A program made the position numbers and the translations under genes. Below the pieces are notes generated by a model. That model was not told where the DNA came from, did not search any database, and saw only the letters and a program-made list of their open reading frames with translations. Positions 40,051 through 48,772 of a stretch of DNA of 64,000 bases are shown one piece after another. Source of the DNA: Mycobacterium sp. (lineage in GTDB: Bacteria; Actinomycetota; Actinomycetes; Mycobacteriales; Mycobacteriaceae); the NCBI GenBank assembly GCA_025965895.1, contig JAOPWC010000114.1, forward strand, positions 62,001 through 126,000, read 5' to 3'. Numbering within the stretch: the first letter of the stretch is position 1; each line of letters opens with the position of its first letter.

Positions 40051-40131
40051 CCGTAGCGTCGGTATTCGTTCACCACTGCCGTCACCACGCCGGTGATCAC
40101 CGTCCCGATACGCCGCCCGGTACGGGCGCGG

Positions 40132-41142
40132 TTATGCCGGTAGTCGGCGGTTGATGGCCAGGGCGGCGATGGCGGCGAGGGTGGCGATGATGACGGCCAG
40201 ACGCAGCCAGCCGGCGCTGGCAGGCCCCTGGACGGTCTGAAAGCCGACTTGTTGCTGCACCGCGGCATAGCTGCGGTTGAGCTCGCCGATATTGGAGGCA
40301 CTGTAGGTCTGCCCACCCGAGAGTTCGGCGATCCTCTTCATCATCGAGTCATCGACGGGCACGGCCACGGTTTGGTCGTTGACCGGGACGTATCCGCCTT
40401 TGGTCCCGAACGAAATCGTCGAGATCGGCACACCCTGGTCTTTGGCAGCGCGCGCCGCGGTATACGCGCCGTCGATATTGTCCGGGATTGCGGGTTTGTT
40501 TTCCTTCCCGTCGGACAGCAGCACAATGCGCGCCGGGGGCGGTGTGGTGTGACCGCTACTGAGCACGGCGGCAACCGTCGCGATCGACTGCAGGGCGGCG
40601 AAGATGGCCGCGCCGGTTGCGGTGGAATCGGCGGGGCGCAGGTTGTCCAGCGAGGCAACCGTGGCCTCATGACTTGCCGTCGGTGAAACCAGCACGTTGG
40701 CGGTTCCGGCGAACGCGACGAGGCCGAGGTTGACACCCGGCGTCAGTTGCTGGGCAAACCTTTCGGCCGCCTGCTGGGCGGCTGCCAGCCGGCTGGGCTG
40801 CACGTCGGTGGCGCGCATCGACTGCGACACGTCGACCACCAGCATGATCACCGCGCGGTTGCGGGGTATGTGGATGTCGCGGGCAGGTCCGGCCAGCGCG
40901 ACCGTCAAGAGCAGCAACGAGGCCACCAAGCCGACGATCGGCACGTGGCGCCAGGGATTCGGGCGGTGCGGCGCAACGGAATCCAACAGCTCAGCATCGC
41001 TGAACCGGCGCACACGCCGGCGACGGCGGACCTGCGCAGCGATGTACAACACCAGCAAAAAGGCGGGCACCAGCGCCACCAGGAAGAACCAATCGTGTTG
41101 AAATCCCGACAGCGACATCACGCCGATACCCGGCACACTCAC
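40132..41142 (-). CDS. VWA-domain membrane protein (Rv1481-like)
   Basis: About 336 residues: two N-terminal membrane segments ([37 protein letters not shown]), a von Willebrand factor A domain with a complete MIDAS motif ([10 protein letters not shown], then Thr and Asp further on in LSDGKE), and a C-terminal membrane segment before NRRLPA. GTG 41142 is chosen because [18 protein letters not shown] aligns with the Rv1481 start. Rv1481 lies with a MoxR ATPase and a DUF58 protein in M. tuberculosis; neither is here. Divergent from a paralogue. Confidence 0.85.
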   Translation of the reverse strand: MSVPGIGVMSLSGFQHDWFFLVALVPAFLLVLYIAAQVRRRRRVRRFSDAELLDSVAPHRPNPWRHVPIVGLVASLLLLTVALAGPARDIHIPRNRAVIMLVVDVSQSMRATDVQPSRLAAAQQAAERFAQQLTPGVNLGLVAFAGTANVLVSPTASHEATVASLDNLRPADSTATGAAIFAALQSIATVAAVLSSGHTTPPPARIVLLSDGKENKPAIPDNIDGAYTAARAAKDQGVPISTISFGTKGGYVPVNDQTVAVPVDDSMMKRIAELSGGQTYSASNIGELNRSYAAVQQQVGFQTVQGPASAGWLRLAVIIATLAAIAALAINRRLPA

Positions 41143-41308
41143 GATGTCCGCCTCCGGGTGCGACCACGACAGCGGTGCGGACCCCTGTGGCGCGCACGAC
41201 GCCGCCGGGCTGCAGCGCCGACGCCACACCGGATTCGTTGACCGGTGATCCGGCTCACCTCCCTCTGTACGGGCACACTTAACAGCACAACACTACGGCC
41301 GGAGTCAT

Positions 41309-41328
41309 TCAAACAGTTGTACGAGTAT
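41309..41328 (+). promoter_or_regulatory. Putative ArsR operator/promoter element, copy 2
   Basis: TCAAACAGTTGTACGAGTAT, 42 bp before the GTG of a 21-codon reading frame that runs into the VWA gene. It is the partner of the element before the ArsR gene and has the same orientation and spacing. Confidence 0.5.
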
Positions 41329-41370
41329 GGTCTATCACGACGCGAGGGGCGTCATCCGAAAGGAGCAGCC

Positions 41371-41436
41371 GTGCCCGTGGGCCACCCCGCCGACATCGTG
41401 CCCGTGTCGCGCAACCCCGGGGGTGGGCGACGATGA
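41371..41436 (+). CDS. 21-codon upstream reading frame coupled to the VWA gene
   Basis: GTG 41371 follows AAAGGAGCAGCC, a strong ribosome site, and encodes a short basic peptide starting [15 protein letters not shown] and ending GGGRR. Its TGA overlaps the ATG of the VWA gene (ATGA). The VWA gene itself has no good Shine-Dalgarno sequence of its own, so coupling is likely. It may be a leader peptide or the tail of a lost upstream gene. No family recognised. Confidence 0.5.
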   Translation: MPVGHPADIVPVSRNPGGGRR

Positions 41437-42443
41437 ATGTGCCGCTGGTCGGCCCCCTGACGGCGTCAGGCTTCGCCAATTCGTGGCTCTTCCTGTACCT
41501 GCTGGTCATCCCGGCAGTCATCGGGGCATACATCGTTGTGCTGCTTGGCCGGCGCAAACGCGTCCTGCGCTTTGCCAACATGGAACTGCTGCAGCGGGTG
41601 GCGCCCAAGAGCGCCCGGACCCGGTGGCGGCACCTGCCTGCGGCGCTGTTGGTGGCTTCGCTGGCGTTGCTCACCACGGCGATGGCCGGGCCCACCCACG
41701 ACATCCGCATCCCCCGCAACCGCGCGGTGGTGATGCTGGTCATCGACGTGTCCGAGTCGATGGCGTCCACCGATGTGGCGCCCAGCCGGATCGAGGCGGC
41801 CAAATCGGCCGCCAAGCATTTCGCCGATGTGCTGACCCCCGGCATCAATTTGGGGCTCGTCGAATTCGCCGCCAACGCGACCTTGCTGGTCGCGCCGACG
41901 ACCGACCGCGACGAACTGAAGCGTGCGGTCGACACGCTGCAGCCCGCCCCGCGCACCGCTACCGGCGAGGGCATCTTCACCGCCCTGCAGGCGATCGCGA
42001 CGATGGGCGCGGTGATGAGCGGCGGCGACTCACCACCCCCCGCACGAATCGTGCTGGAATCCGACGGCGCCGAGACGGTGCCGACCAACGCCGATGCCCC
42101 ACGCGGGGCGTTCACCGCCGCGCGGGCGGCCAGGGACCAGGGTGTGGAGATCTCGACGATTTCGTTCGGCACACCGGACGGCACCGTCGACCTCGACGGT
42201 CAGACGATCCCGGTGCCGGTCGATGACCAAACGCTGAAAACGATCACCGAGCTGACCCGGGGGCAGGCGTTTCACGCGGGCACCCTCGAAGAGTTGAAAG
42301 CGGTCTACTCCACGCTGCAGCAGCAGATCGGCTACGAGACCATCCGCGGGGACGCCAGCCAGGGCTGGATATGGCTGGGCACGCTGGCGCTGTCCGGCGC
42401 CGTCCTTGCCGGTGTATTGGTCAACCGCCGCCTGCCGGCCTGA
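41433..42443 (+). CDS. VWA-domain membrane protein (Rv1481-like), second paralogue
   Basis: A 336-residue protein with the same plan as the divergent gene: N-terminal membrane pair ([37 protein letters not shown]), VWA domain with [15 protein letters not shown], and a C-terminal segment ending NRRLPA. One MIDAS-region change is ESDGAE where the sister has LSDGKE. The two share [19 protein letters not shown] sequence and probably arose by duplication of an Rv1481-type gene. No MoxR or DUF58 partner is adjacent. Likely a membrane-anchored interaction protein facing the periplasm. Confidence 0.86.
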   Translation: MNVPLVGPLTASGFANSWLFLYLLVIPAVIGAYIVVLLGRRKRVLRFANMELLQRVAPKSARTRWRHLPAALLVASLALLTTAMAGPTHDIRIPRNRAVVMLVIDVSESMASTDVAPSRIEAAKSAAKHFADVLTPGINLGLVEFAANATLLVAPTTDRDELKRAVDTLQPAPRTATGEGIFTALQAIATMGAVMSGGDSPPPARIVLESDGAETVPTNADAPRGAFTAARAARDQGVEISTISFGTPDGTVDLDGQTIPVPVDDQTLKTITELTRGQAFHAGTLEELKAVYSTLQQQIGYETIRGDASQGWIWLGTLALSGAVLAGVLVNRRLPA

Positions 42444-42552
42444 CGGCGCCGGTGCGCCGCCGGCCACCGTGGTTACCAAATCGGCGCTGAATGGGCGGCC
42501 GAAAGCTGCTGCGGCATAACCGACAACGGGACCTGACGAGCTTCATTACTGA

Positions 42553-43368
42553 TCATGACGCTCCCCTCTCGACAGCGCCCGCCCGCCGCACGAGTTCAAC
42601 TGTCGCAGACCGAAGTTCGCCGATGGAGTTGATCCGCGCGCCGAATCCGACCCGCGTGTAAGCCACGCCGCGCGGTGTGCTGACACGCAAGTCGAGGCCA
42701 TAGCGGTCCGCGCCGGTGCAGGCGGCGGCTGTCGTGTCCGGATAGCCGCCCAGCGTCTGCCCCGTCAAACACAGCGAGTCGGAATGGTCGGCGTTCAGAT
42801 GCGCAATTGCCGCCGCGGCGTGAGGTGCGATCGGATCGGGCTGCGCCCTCATGTATTCCTCGCCGGTCGCCGAGTCCATCCGACCGTAACCGCCCACCCA
42901 GCGGACGCGGTGCACCCGAAGAATCCACAGCGAGAAGTCGCTGTAGTCGATGTAGTAATTCGCGGCCGGCACGGCCGCAAGGTGCGCCTCCCTGGCGGCG
43001 GCGAGTTCCGCACGACAGGGCCGCTCAACCGCACCGGCAAGGGTGACGCGGCTCCCGGCGAGCGGATCAGGACCCGTGCCGGGCCCGACGATCGCGATGC
43101 TGGCGCGGGCATCGGCGCCGAGGTTGCGCCCGTGCTCGGCCATCGCGGATACACACAGAACCGGCGCGCCGTCGAGAAGCCCGTAGGTGACCAGTGACGC
43201 CCATGGGCCACCGTCGGTGGACAGGCTCGCCAGCGTGCCCGCGTTCGTCGACGCCGCAACGGTCCGTGCTTCTTCGGCGGCCGCCGGTCGAGCGGAGTCG
43301 GCTACTGACCGCAGTGGTGGGGGCATGGCGGCGGCGTCGCCCGGGTCGCCGTGATCACGGGAGGCCAT
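42553..43368 (-). CDS. HugZ-like PPOX/DUF2470 family protein
   Basis: A 271-residue protein. The N-terminal split-barrel (PPOX) domain holds GTLASLSTDGGPWASLVTYG and HGRNLGADARASI. The C-terminal DUF2470 domain has HLNADHSDSLCLTG and DRYGLDLRV. This two-domain arrangement is that of HugZ-type haem-utilisation and related flavin- or F420-binding proteins. The start is uncertain: ATG 43368 has no strong ribosome site and ATG 43326 is an alternative. It is convergent with the VWA gene. Function in mycobacteria not established. Confidence 0.78.
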   Translation of the reverse strand: MASRDHGDPGDAAAMPPPLRSVADSARPAAAEEARTVAASTNAGTLASLSTDGGPWASLVTYGLLDGAPVLCVSAMAEHGRNLGADARASIAIVGPGTGPDPLAGSRVTLAGAVERPCRAELAAAREAHLAAVPAANYYIDYSDFSLWILRVHRVRWVGGYGRMDSATGEEYMRAQPDPIAPHAAAAIAHLNADHSDSLCLTGQTLGGYPDTTAAACTGADRYGLDLRVSTPRGVAYTRVGFGARINSIGELRSATVELVRRAGAVERGAS

Positions 43369-43543
43369 CGCATGAGTAAACCAGCTCTTCGTCGGTATTC
43401 CCGCGTAGAGCGAATGGAGTAGTCAACTACTCGAGGTCGTCTCCTGACCGGGCGCGATACTCACCCCGGAAGTGCTGAACTCGCTTCCCCGGCATGAACC
43501 GTACCTGACGAATCATCAACGTGACCGAAGGAGATGAGCAAGA

Positions 43544-43816
43544 ATGAAATTCATCGTCCACTGGACGCAGATGCAGTCGACGTTCAAGCCGGCGGTAGAC
43601 CGATTCCTGAAGGAGGGTGCGCAGCCGCCCGCCGGCGTGACGCTGCTTGGCCGCTGGTTCGGCATGAACGGTACCGGGTTCCAGGTCGTCGAGACGACCG
43701 ACGCCAAGGCGCTGTTCACCTACGCCACGCAGCGGTCCGACGTCCTTCACATCGAGGCCACACCGCTGGTCGAGGATGCCCAGGCCGGCGAGGTGATGGC
43801 GTCGCTCTACGGGTAG
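43544..43816 (+). CDS. DUF3303-like small protein
   Basis: A 90-residue protein beginning MKFIVHWTQMQSTFKPAVDR, with the GVTLLGRWFGMNGTGFQVVE core typical of DUF3303 (dimeric alpha-beta barrel type). A strong ribosome site GAAGGAGATGAGCAAGA precedes ATG. Function unknown. It is followed by a perfect inverted repeat that may end its transcript. Confidence 0.8.
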   Translation: MKFIVHWTQMQSTFKPAVDRFLKEGAQPPAGVTLLGRWFGMNGTGFQVVETTDAKALFTYATQRSDVLHIEATPLVEDAQAGEVMASLYG

Positions 43817-43829
43817 CTGCGCGCCGATA

Positions 43830-43875
43830 GATTCGTTGCGCCACAGCTTAGAGGGGTGTTGTGGCGCAACGAATC
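43830..43875. terminator. Perfect 16-bp inverted repeat downstream of the DUF3303 gene
   Basis: GATTCGTTGCGCCACA (43830-43845) pairs without mismatch with TGTGGCGCAACGAATC (43860-43875) around a 14-base loop, 13 bp after the DUF3303 stop. No T-run follows on either strand. It may be a terminator or RNA-stabilising hairpin; a palindromic repeat element is another possibility. Confidence 0.6.
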
Positions 43876-43952
43876 CTGTCGTCGCCAATTGACTCTGCTT
43901 CGCAGCGCGTCCCAGTGGGCATACTTGGCTCGAGCAGAGGAGGCGATTGAGC

Positions 43953-44168
43953 ATGAGCGACGATCCTGGGCGCGCGCCACAGGAGAACCCGCAAAAGGAC
44001 CAGTCGGAGTGGGTGACCGGAGCTGAGCCGATGACCGGGCCGCAGCGCAGCTACCTCAACACGCTGGCGCAGGAGGCCGGCGAGCAGGTCCCCGAAGATC
44101 TCACCAAGGCGCAGGCCTCCGAGCTGATCGACCGGTTGCAGCAACGTACGGGCAGGGGCAGGTCATGA
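43953..44168 (+). CDS. DUF3072-like small protein
   Basis: About 71 residues. The core MTGPQRSYLNTLAQEAGE and KAQASELIDRLQQRTGRG fit the DUF3072 family of short acidic actinobacterial proteins. ATG 43953 is preceded by GAGGAGGCG; the TTG six bases earlier is also in frame but lies within the ribosome site spacing. Its stop overlaps the next ATG by four bases. Function unknown. Confidence 0.8.
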   Translation: MSDDPGRAPQENPQKDQSEWVTGAEPMTGPQRSYLNTLAQEAGEQVPEDLTKAQASELIDRLQQRTGRGRS

Positions 44169-44512
44169 CCATTTCCGCCGACGATGTACGCGGGCTTTTG
44201 GGCGCCGGAACCGATGCGGTCCTGGACCTGGTTGAAGGCCGGACGGTGATCGCTTCCCCGGCAGACCTGGAGTCGCCGCAATACCGCGGCGCATTGCAGA
44301 TCGTCAGCCGCGACGAGCTGGTCGGGCGTGTCGGCGGCGCGGAGCTGTCCGAACGGGAACTGGTGGAGCTGGCCCGCCGACCTGGACACCGCGGTGTCGG
44401 AGCTTGGCGGCTGACAACGGCACGATTACCCGGGCCCTCGTCGGGGTATCGGGACGTTATGATCCAACCCGACCATGCCCCCGAGCGGCGGGACACCGGA
44501 TGGCACGAGTAG
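44165..44512 (+). CDS. Small conserved protein, probably frameshifted near its end
   Basis: Begins MTISADDVRGLLGAGTDAVL and continues VEGRTVIASPADLESPQYRG and VSRDELVGRVGGAELSE, which looks like a conserved mycobacterial protein of about 80 residues. Near base 44380 the frame turns into an Arg/Gly-rich stretch overlapping the next gene. The +1 frame there reads ADLDTAVSELGG and stops at 44414, a more natural end. A single-base change in a C/G-rich run would restore it. Coupled to the DUF3072 gene by ATGA. Function unknown. Confidence 0.6.
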   Translation: MTISADDVRGLLGAGTDAVLDLVEGRTVIASPADLESPQYRGALQIVSRDELVGRVGGAELSERELVELARRPGHRGVGAWRLTTARLPGPSSGYRDVMIQPDHAPERRDTGWHE

Positions 44513-44928
44513 ATGTGTCGGTCTCCTCCGACATGAATCCGGAGCAGGCCTGGAAACTGGCGTCTGACCTGCAGCGCATCGGTGATTGGCTGACGATCTT
44601 CGGAGGCTGGCGCAGCGAGGTGCCGTCGGTCGTCCGGGAGGGCACGCGGGTCTCGTCGTGTGTGAAAGTCAAGGGCTTCCGCAACGTCATCCACTGGGAG
44701 GTGACGGGGTACGACCCGCCCACGCGGCTCCAACTGAGCGGCACGGGTCGGGGCGGTGTCCGCATCGAGCTGACTCTGACCATCACCGACAATCACCCGG
44801 GCTCGACCTTTCACCTCGTCGCCGACCTGTCCGGCCCGCTGCTGAACGGACCCGTTGGCCGACTGGTCGCCAAGGTCTTGCAGTCCGACGTGCGCAGGTC
44901 GGTGGAAAAGCTCGCGGCCCTGAGCTAA
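44500..44928 (+). CDS. SRPBCC-fold protein (Rv0910-like)
   Basis: A 142-residue protein from ATG 44500 (MARVDVSVSSDMNPEQAWKL). The pattern ASDLQRIGDWLTIFGGWRSE, VKVKGFRNVIHW and LSGPLLNGPVGRLVAKVLQ resembles the Rv0910 family of SRPBCC (START-like) proteins. In M. tuberculosis Rv0910 has been described as the toxin of a pair with Rv0909. No Rv0909-like antitoxin gene is visible next to this copy, so toxin function here is doubtful. It probably binds a hydrophobic ligand. Confidence 0.8.
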   Translation: MARVDVSVSSDMNPEQAWKLASDLQRIGDWLTIFGGWRSEVPSVVREGTRVSSCVKVKGFRNVIHWEVTGYDPPTRLQLSGTGRGGVRIELTLTITDNHPGSTFHLVADLSGPLLNGPVGRLVAKVLQSDVRRSVEKLAALS

Positions 44929-44967
44929 GACCCCGTCAGCCCTTGAGCTCCCGGTCGCGCCCACACA

Positions 44968-46764
44968 TTAGAACCAGGCGGCACGCATCTCCAGCGTCGT
45001 CCGGTCGAGGCTGTCCAGCAGGTCAAGCGAAGGCGCGGTCCTGGGCAGCTCATAACGGAAGAAAAAGCGGCCCGCCTGCCGCTTTCCGTCATAAAAATCC
45101 CCGGACTTTCCGTGTGCGGCGAGGAGCTGTTCCAGCCACATCCATGCAATCAGGATGTGCCCGAACGCCTCAAGATAGATCACGCTGTTGGCCAACGCGG
45201 CGTCGACGTCGCCGGAAGCGAACAACCCGGTCGTCACCGAAACCAGGCGCTGCCACGAGGAATCCAGCTGCGCCGCAAACTCTGCCAACTCACCGCCGGC
45301 CGCTCTGCCCTGCGCCACAGTTTCGCCGATGGCGGTGCCCAGTGCGATCAGGCTTGCGCCGTCGCGTTGGACGACCTTGCGGCCCAATAGATCCAGACTC
45401 TGAATGCCATGGGTTCCCTCATGGATCGGATTGAGGCGATTGTCCCGGTAGTGCTGCTCGACGTCGTACTCGCGCGTGTACCCGTAGCCGCCGTACACCT
45501 GGATCGCGAGGTCGTTGGCTTCCAGGCACCACTGCGACGGCCAGCTTTTCGCGACGGGGGTCAGGATGTCGAGCAGCAGCGTCGCCCAATCGCGTTCCCC
45601 ATCTGATTCCGGGCTGTGCTGAATGTCCACCAGCCTTGCGCAGTACAGCGCCAGCGCCATAGCCCCTTCGACATACGACTTCTGCGCCAGCAGCATTCGC
45701 TTGACGTCGGGATGCTCGATGATCGGTACTTGCGGCGACGACACGTCGTTGGCCGTGACGCGCCGCCCCTGCGGCCGTTCGCGCGCGTACTGCAGCGACT
45801 TCAGATACCCGGTGTAGCCCAGTGCCACCGCGCCCATGCCGACGCCGAGCCGGGCTTCGTTCATCATGTGGAACATGTAGCTGATGCCGCGGTGCGGCTC
45901 GCCGACCAGATACCCCACCGCGCCGGCCTCACCGCCGGGACGGAAGGCGCCCTCACCGAAGTTCAGCACGGTGTTGGTGATGCCGCGGAAGCCCATCTTG
46001 TGATTCAGCCCCGCCAGCACGACGTCGTTGCGCTCACCGGTCGCCCCGTCGGGGCCTACCAGGAACTTCGGCACGATGAACAGCGAGATCCCCTTGGTGC
46101 CGGCCGGCCCGCCCGGGATTTTCGCCAGCACCAGGTGCACGATGTTGTCGGTCAGTTCGTGATCGCCGCCGGAGATCCACATCTTGGAGCCGTAGAGCCG
46201 GTACGTGCCGTCGTCGCGAGCCTCGGCCCGTGTGGTGATGTCGGCCAACGACGATCCGGCCTGGGTTTCCGACAGGCACATCGTTCCGGAGAACCGGCCG
46301 GTCAGCATCGGTTTGACGAACATCTCAACCTGTTCGACAGACCCGTACTCCACCAGCAGGTTCACGTTGGCCATGGTCAACATGAAATAGCCTGATGTGC
46401 TCACGTTCGCTGCCGAGAACCACGCGAAGCCGGCCGCGGCGACGGTCGCGGGCAACTGGGCGCCACCCAGTGACTCGTCGATACTCATGCTGATCAGGTC
46501 TGCGCGGGCGAACGCGTCCCATGCCTCCTTGACTTCCGGGATCAGCGTCACGGTCGTTCCGTCGAAGCTGGGCTCGTTGGCATCACCTTTCTTGTTGTGC
46601 GGCGCAAAATACCGCGTCGCCACCTGTTCGCACAGATCCAGCACGCCGGCGAAGGTCTCCCGGGAGTGTTCGGCGAACCGCTGACGTTTGGCCAGCTCGT
46701 CGACCCGCAGCCAGTCGAACAACAGAAAGTCGAGATCACGCCGGGAGAGGATGGTGGACTTCAT
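44968..46764 (-). CDS. Large acyl-CoA dehydrogenase (FadE5-like, 598 residues)
   Basis: Starts at ATG 46764 after CGGAGGAACACG. The sequence has ACAD motifs MCLSETQAGSSLADI (FAD/substrate region), GSKMWISGGDH and, further on, QVYGGYGYTREYDVEQHYRD with the arginine-rich C-terminal catalytic segment. At about 600 residues it is longer than the usual 380-400 and has the extra C-terminal helical domain of the FadE5/AcdA2 group, which acts on saturated acyl-CoAs. It is divergent from treS across about 225 bp. A role in fatty acid beta-oxidation is likely. Confidence 0.9.
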   Translation of the reverse strand: MKSTILSRRDLDFLLFDWLRVDELAKRQRFAEHSRETFAGVLDLCEQVATRYFAPHNKKGDANEPSFDGTTVTLIPEVKEAWDAFARADLISMSIDESLGGAQLPATVAAAGFAWFSAANVSTSGYFMLTMANVNLLVEYGSVEQVEMFVKPMLTGRFSGTMCLSETQAGSSLADITTRAEARDDGTYRLYGSKMWISGGDHELTDNIVHLVLAKIPGGPAGTKGISLFIVPKFLVGPDGATGERNDVVLAGLNHKMGFRGITNTVLNFGEGAFRPGGEAGAVGYLVGEPHRGISYMFHMMNEARLGVGMGAVALGYTGYLKSLQYARERPQGRRVTANDVSSPQVPIIEHPDVKRMLLAQKSYVEGAMALALYCARLVDIQHSPESDGERDWATLLLDILTPVAKSWPSQWCLEANDLAIQVYGGYGYTREYDVEQHYRDNRLNPIHEGTHGIQSLDLLGRKVVQRDGASLIALGTAIGETVAQGRAAGGELAEFAAQLDSSWQRLVSVTTGLFASGDVDAALANSVIYLEAFGHILIAWMWLEQLLAAHGKSGDFYDGKRQAGRFFFRYELPRTAPSLDLLDSLDRTTLEMRAAWF

Positions 46765-46990
46765 CGTGTTCCTCCGATCATCCAAGGCAAACCCGGTGAG
46801 GTACGCCGCCATGTCACATCCGCGACGCTGAGCATCACCTAGGCATGACGTTAGTAGTGCGACGTACTACACAACCCCGCGGTCGAGGCCCTGCCCACTC
46901 ACCGCGAAACTTGCCAATCCGCGCCGGTGTTGGAAACCTCGCAAGCGGCAGCGGATTCAGGTACTGCAGGGCGGGGTAGGTGAGACACTG

Positions 46991-48772
46991 ATGGATCAGC
47001 GAAGCATCGAAGACGCCGCCGAACCCGAATTGCACGATCCCTCAACCGGCAGTCACGTCGAGCACGGTGTGGTCGAGCATCCCACCGCCGGGGACTTCGG
47101 CAAGGCAAGAGCTCTGCCCGCCGACCGGACCTGGTTCAAGCGGGCGGTGTTCTACGAGGTGCTGGTGCGGGCGTTCTACGACGCCACCGCCGACGGGTTC
47201 GGCGATCTGCGTGGGCTCACCGAAAAACTCGACTATCTGCAGTGGCTGGGTGTCGACTGCCTGTGGCTGCCGCCGTTCTACGACTCGCCGCTCCGCGACG
47301 GCGGCTACGACATCCGCGACTTCTACAAGGTGCTGCCCGACTTCGGCACAGTGGAGGACTTCGTCGCCCTACTGGACGCCGCCCACCGTCGCGGCATCAG
47401 GGTGATCACCGACCTGGTGATGAACCACACATCCGACGCTCACCCGTGGTTTCAGGAGTCCCGCCGCGATCCCGACGGGCCGTACGGCGATTTCTACGTG
47501 TGGAGCGACACCAGCGACAAGTACACCGACGCGCGGGTCATCTTCGTCGACACCGAGGAGTCGAACTGGACGTTCGACCCGGTGCGCCGCCAGTTCTACT
47601 GGCACCGCTTCTTCTCGCACCAGCCCGACCTCAACTACGACAATCCTGCAGTGCAGGAGGCGATGCTCGACGTGTTGAGGTTCTGGCTCGACCTCGGTAT
47701 CGACGGCTTCCGGCTGGACGCGGTGCCGTACCTGTTCGAGCGGGAGGGCACCAACTGCGAGAATTTGCCAGAGACCCACGCGTTCCTGAAACGTTGCCGC
47801 AAGGTGGTCGACGACGAGTACCCAGGGCGGGTGCTGCTGGCTGAGGCCAACCAGTGGCCCGAGGACGTGGTGGAGTACTTCGGCGACCCGGCCACCGGCG
47901 GCGACGAGTGCCACATGGCGTTCCACTTTCCGCTGATGCCCCGAATCTTCATGGCGGTTCGCCGCGAGTCGCGGATCCCCATCGCGGAGATCATGTCCAA
48001 GACACCGGCGATCCCCGACATGGCCCAGTGGGGCATCTTCCTGCGCAATCACGACGAACTGACGCTCGAGATGGTCACCGACGAAGAGCGTGACTACATG
48101 TACTCCGAGTATGCCAAGGACCCGCGCATGAAGGCCAATGTGGGCATCAGGCGGCGGCTGGCCCCGCTTCTGGAGAACGACCGTAACCAGATTGAGTTGT
48201 TCACCGCGCTGCTGCTCTCGCTTCCCGGGTCGCCGGTCATCTATTACGGCGACGAGATCGGTATGGGTGACATCATCTGGCTCGGCGACCGCGACGGCGT
48301 GCGTACGCCGATGCAGTGGACCCCGGACCGCAACGCCGGCTTCTCCACCGCGAACCCCGGGCGGCTGTACCTGCCGCCGAACCAGGACCCGGTCTACGGC
48401 TACCAGTCGGTCAACGTCGAGGCGCAGATCGACAGCTCGACGTCGCTGCTGAACTGGACGAGGACGATGCTGGGTGTGCGCCGCCGGCACCCGGCGTTCG
48501 CCACCGGCACGTTCCGCGAGCTTGATGGTTCGAACCCCTCAGTGCTGGCTTACCTGCGCGAAGACGACGGGGACATCGTGCTGTGCGTCAACAACCTGTC
48601 GCGCTTTCCCCAGCCGATCGAGCTGTACCTGCAGCATTGGAGCGGATATATCCCGGTCGAGCTGACCGGGCACGTGGAGTTCCCGCGCATCGGCCAGTTG
48701 CCGTACCTGCTGACCATGCCAGGTCACGGGTTCTACTGGTTCCAGCTTCGCGCGTCAGAGGAGCAGCGATGA
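46991..48772 (+). CDS. treS: Trehalose synthase/maltose alpha-D-glucosyltransferase
   Basis: A 593-residue GH13 enzyme interconverting trehalose and maltose. The catalytic residues are visible: Asp243 in [12 protein letters not shown], Glu285 in [11 protein letters not shown] and Asp355 in [10 protein letters not shown]. The N-terminal extension before [18 protein letters not shown] is about 45 residues, as in mycobacterial TreS. No maltokinase domain is fused; the kinase is the next gene, overlapping by four bases (ATGA). The pair supplies maltose-1-phosphate to GlgE for alpha-glucan synthesis, and it also draws on the trehalose pool that glycolipids in this window may use. Confidence 0.97.
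   Translation: MDQRSIEDAAEPELHDPSTGSHVEHGVVEHPTAGDFGKARALPADRTWFKRAVFYEVLVRAFYDATADGFGDLRGLTEKLDYLQWLGVDCLWLPPFYDSPLRDGGYDIRDFYKVLPDFGTVEDFVALLDAAHRRGIRVITDLVMNHTSDAHPWFQESRRDPDGPYGDFYVWSDTSDKYTDARVIFVDTEESNWTFDPVRRQFYWHRFFSHQPDLNYDNPAVQEAMLDVLRFWLDLGIDGFRLDAVPYLFEREGTNCENLPETHAFLKRCRKVVDDEYPGRVLLAEANQWPEDVVEYFGDPATGGDECHMAFHFPLMPRIFMAVRRESRIPIAEIMSKTPAIPDMAQWGIFLRNHDELTLEMVTDEERDYMYSEYAKDPRMKANVGIRRRLAPLLENDRNQIELFTALLLSLPGSPVIYYGDEIGMGDIIWLGDRDGVRTPMQWTPDRNAGFSTANPGRLYLPPNQDPVYGYQSVNVEAQIDSSTSLLNWTRTMLGVRRRHPAFATGTFRELDGSNPSVLAYLREDDGDIVLCVNNLSRFPQPIELYLQHWSGYIPVELTGHVEFPRIGQLPYLLTMPGHGFYWFQLRASEEQR

Noticed and set aside
48520..48545. tRNA T-loop-like sequence GGTTCGAACCCC
   Set aside because: It lies inside treS, in frame with conserved protein sequence. 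No acceptor stem, D-arm or anticodon arm folds around it.
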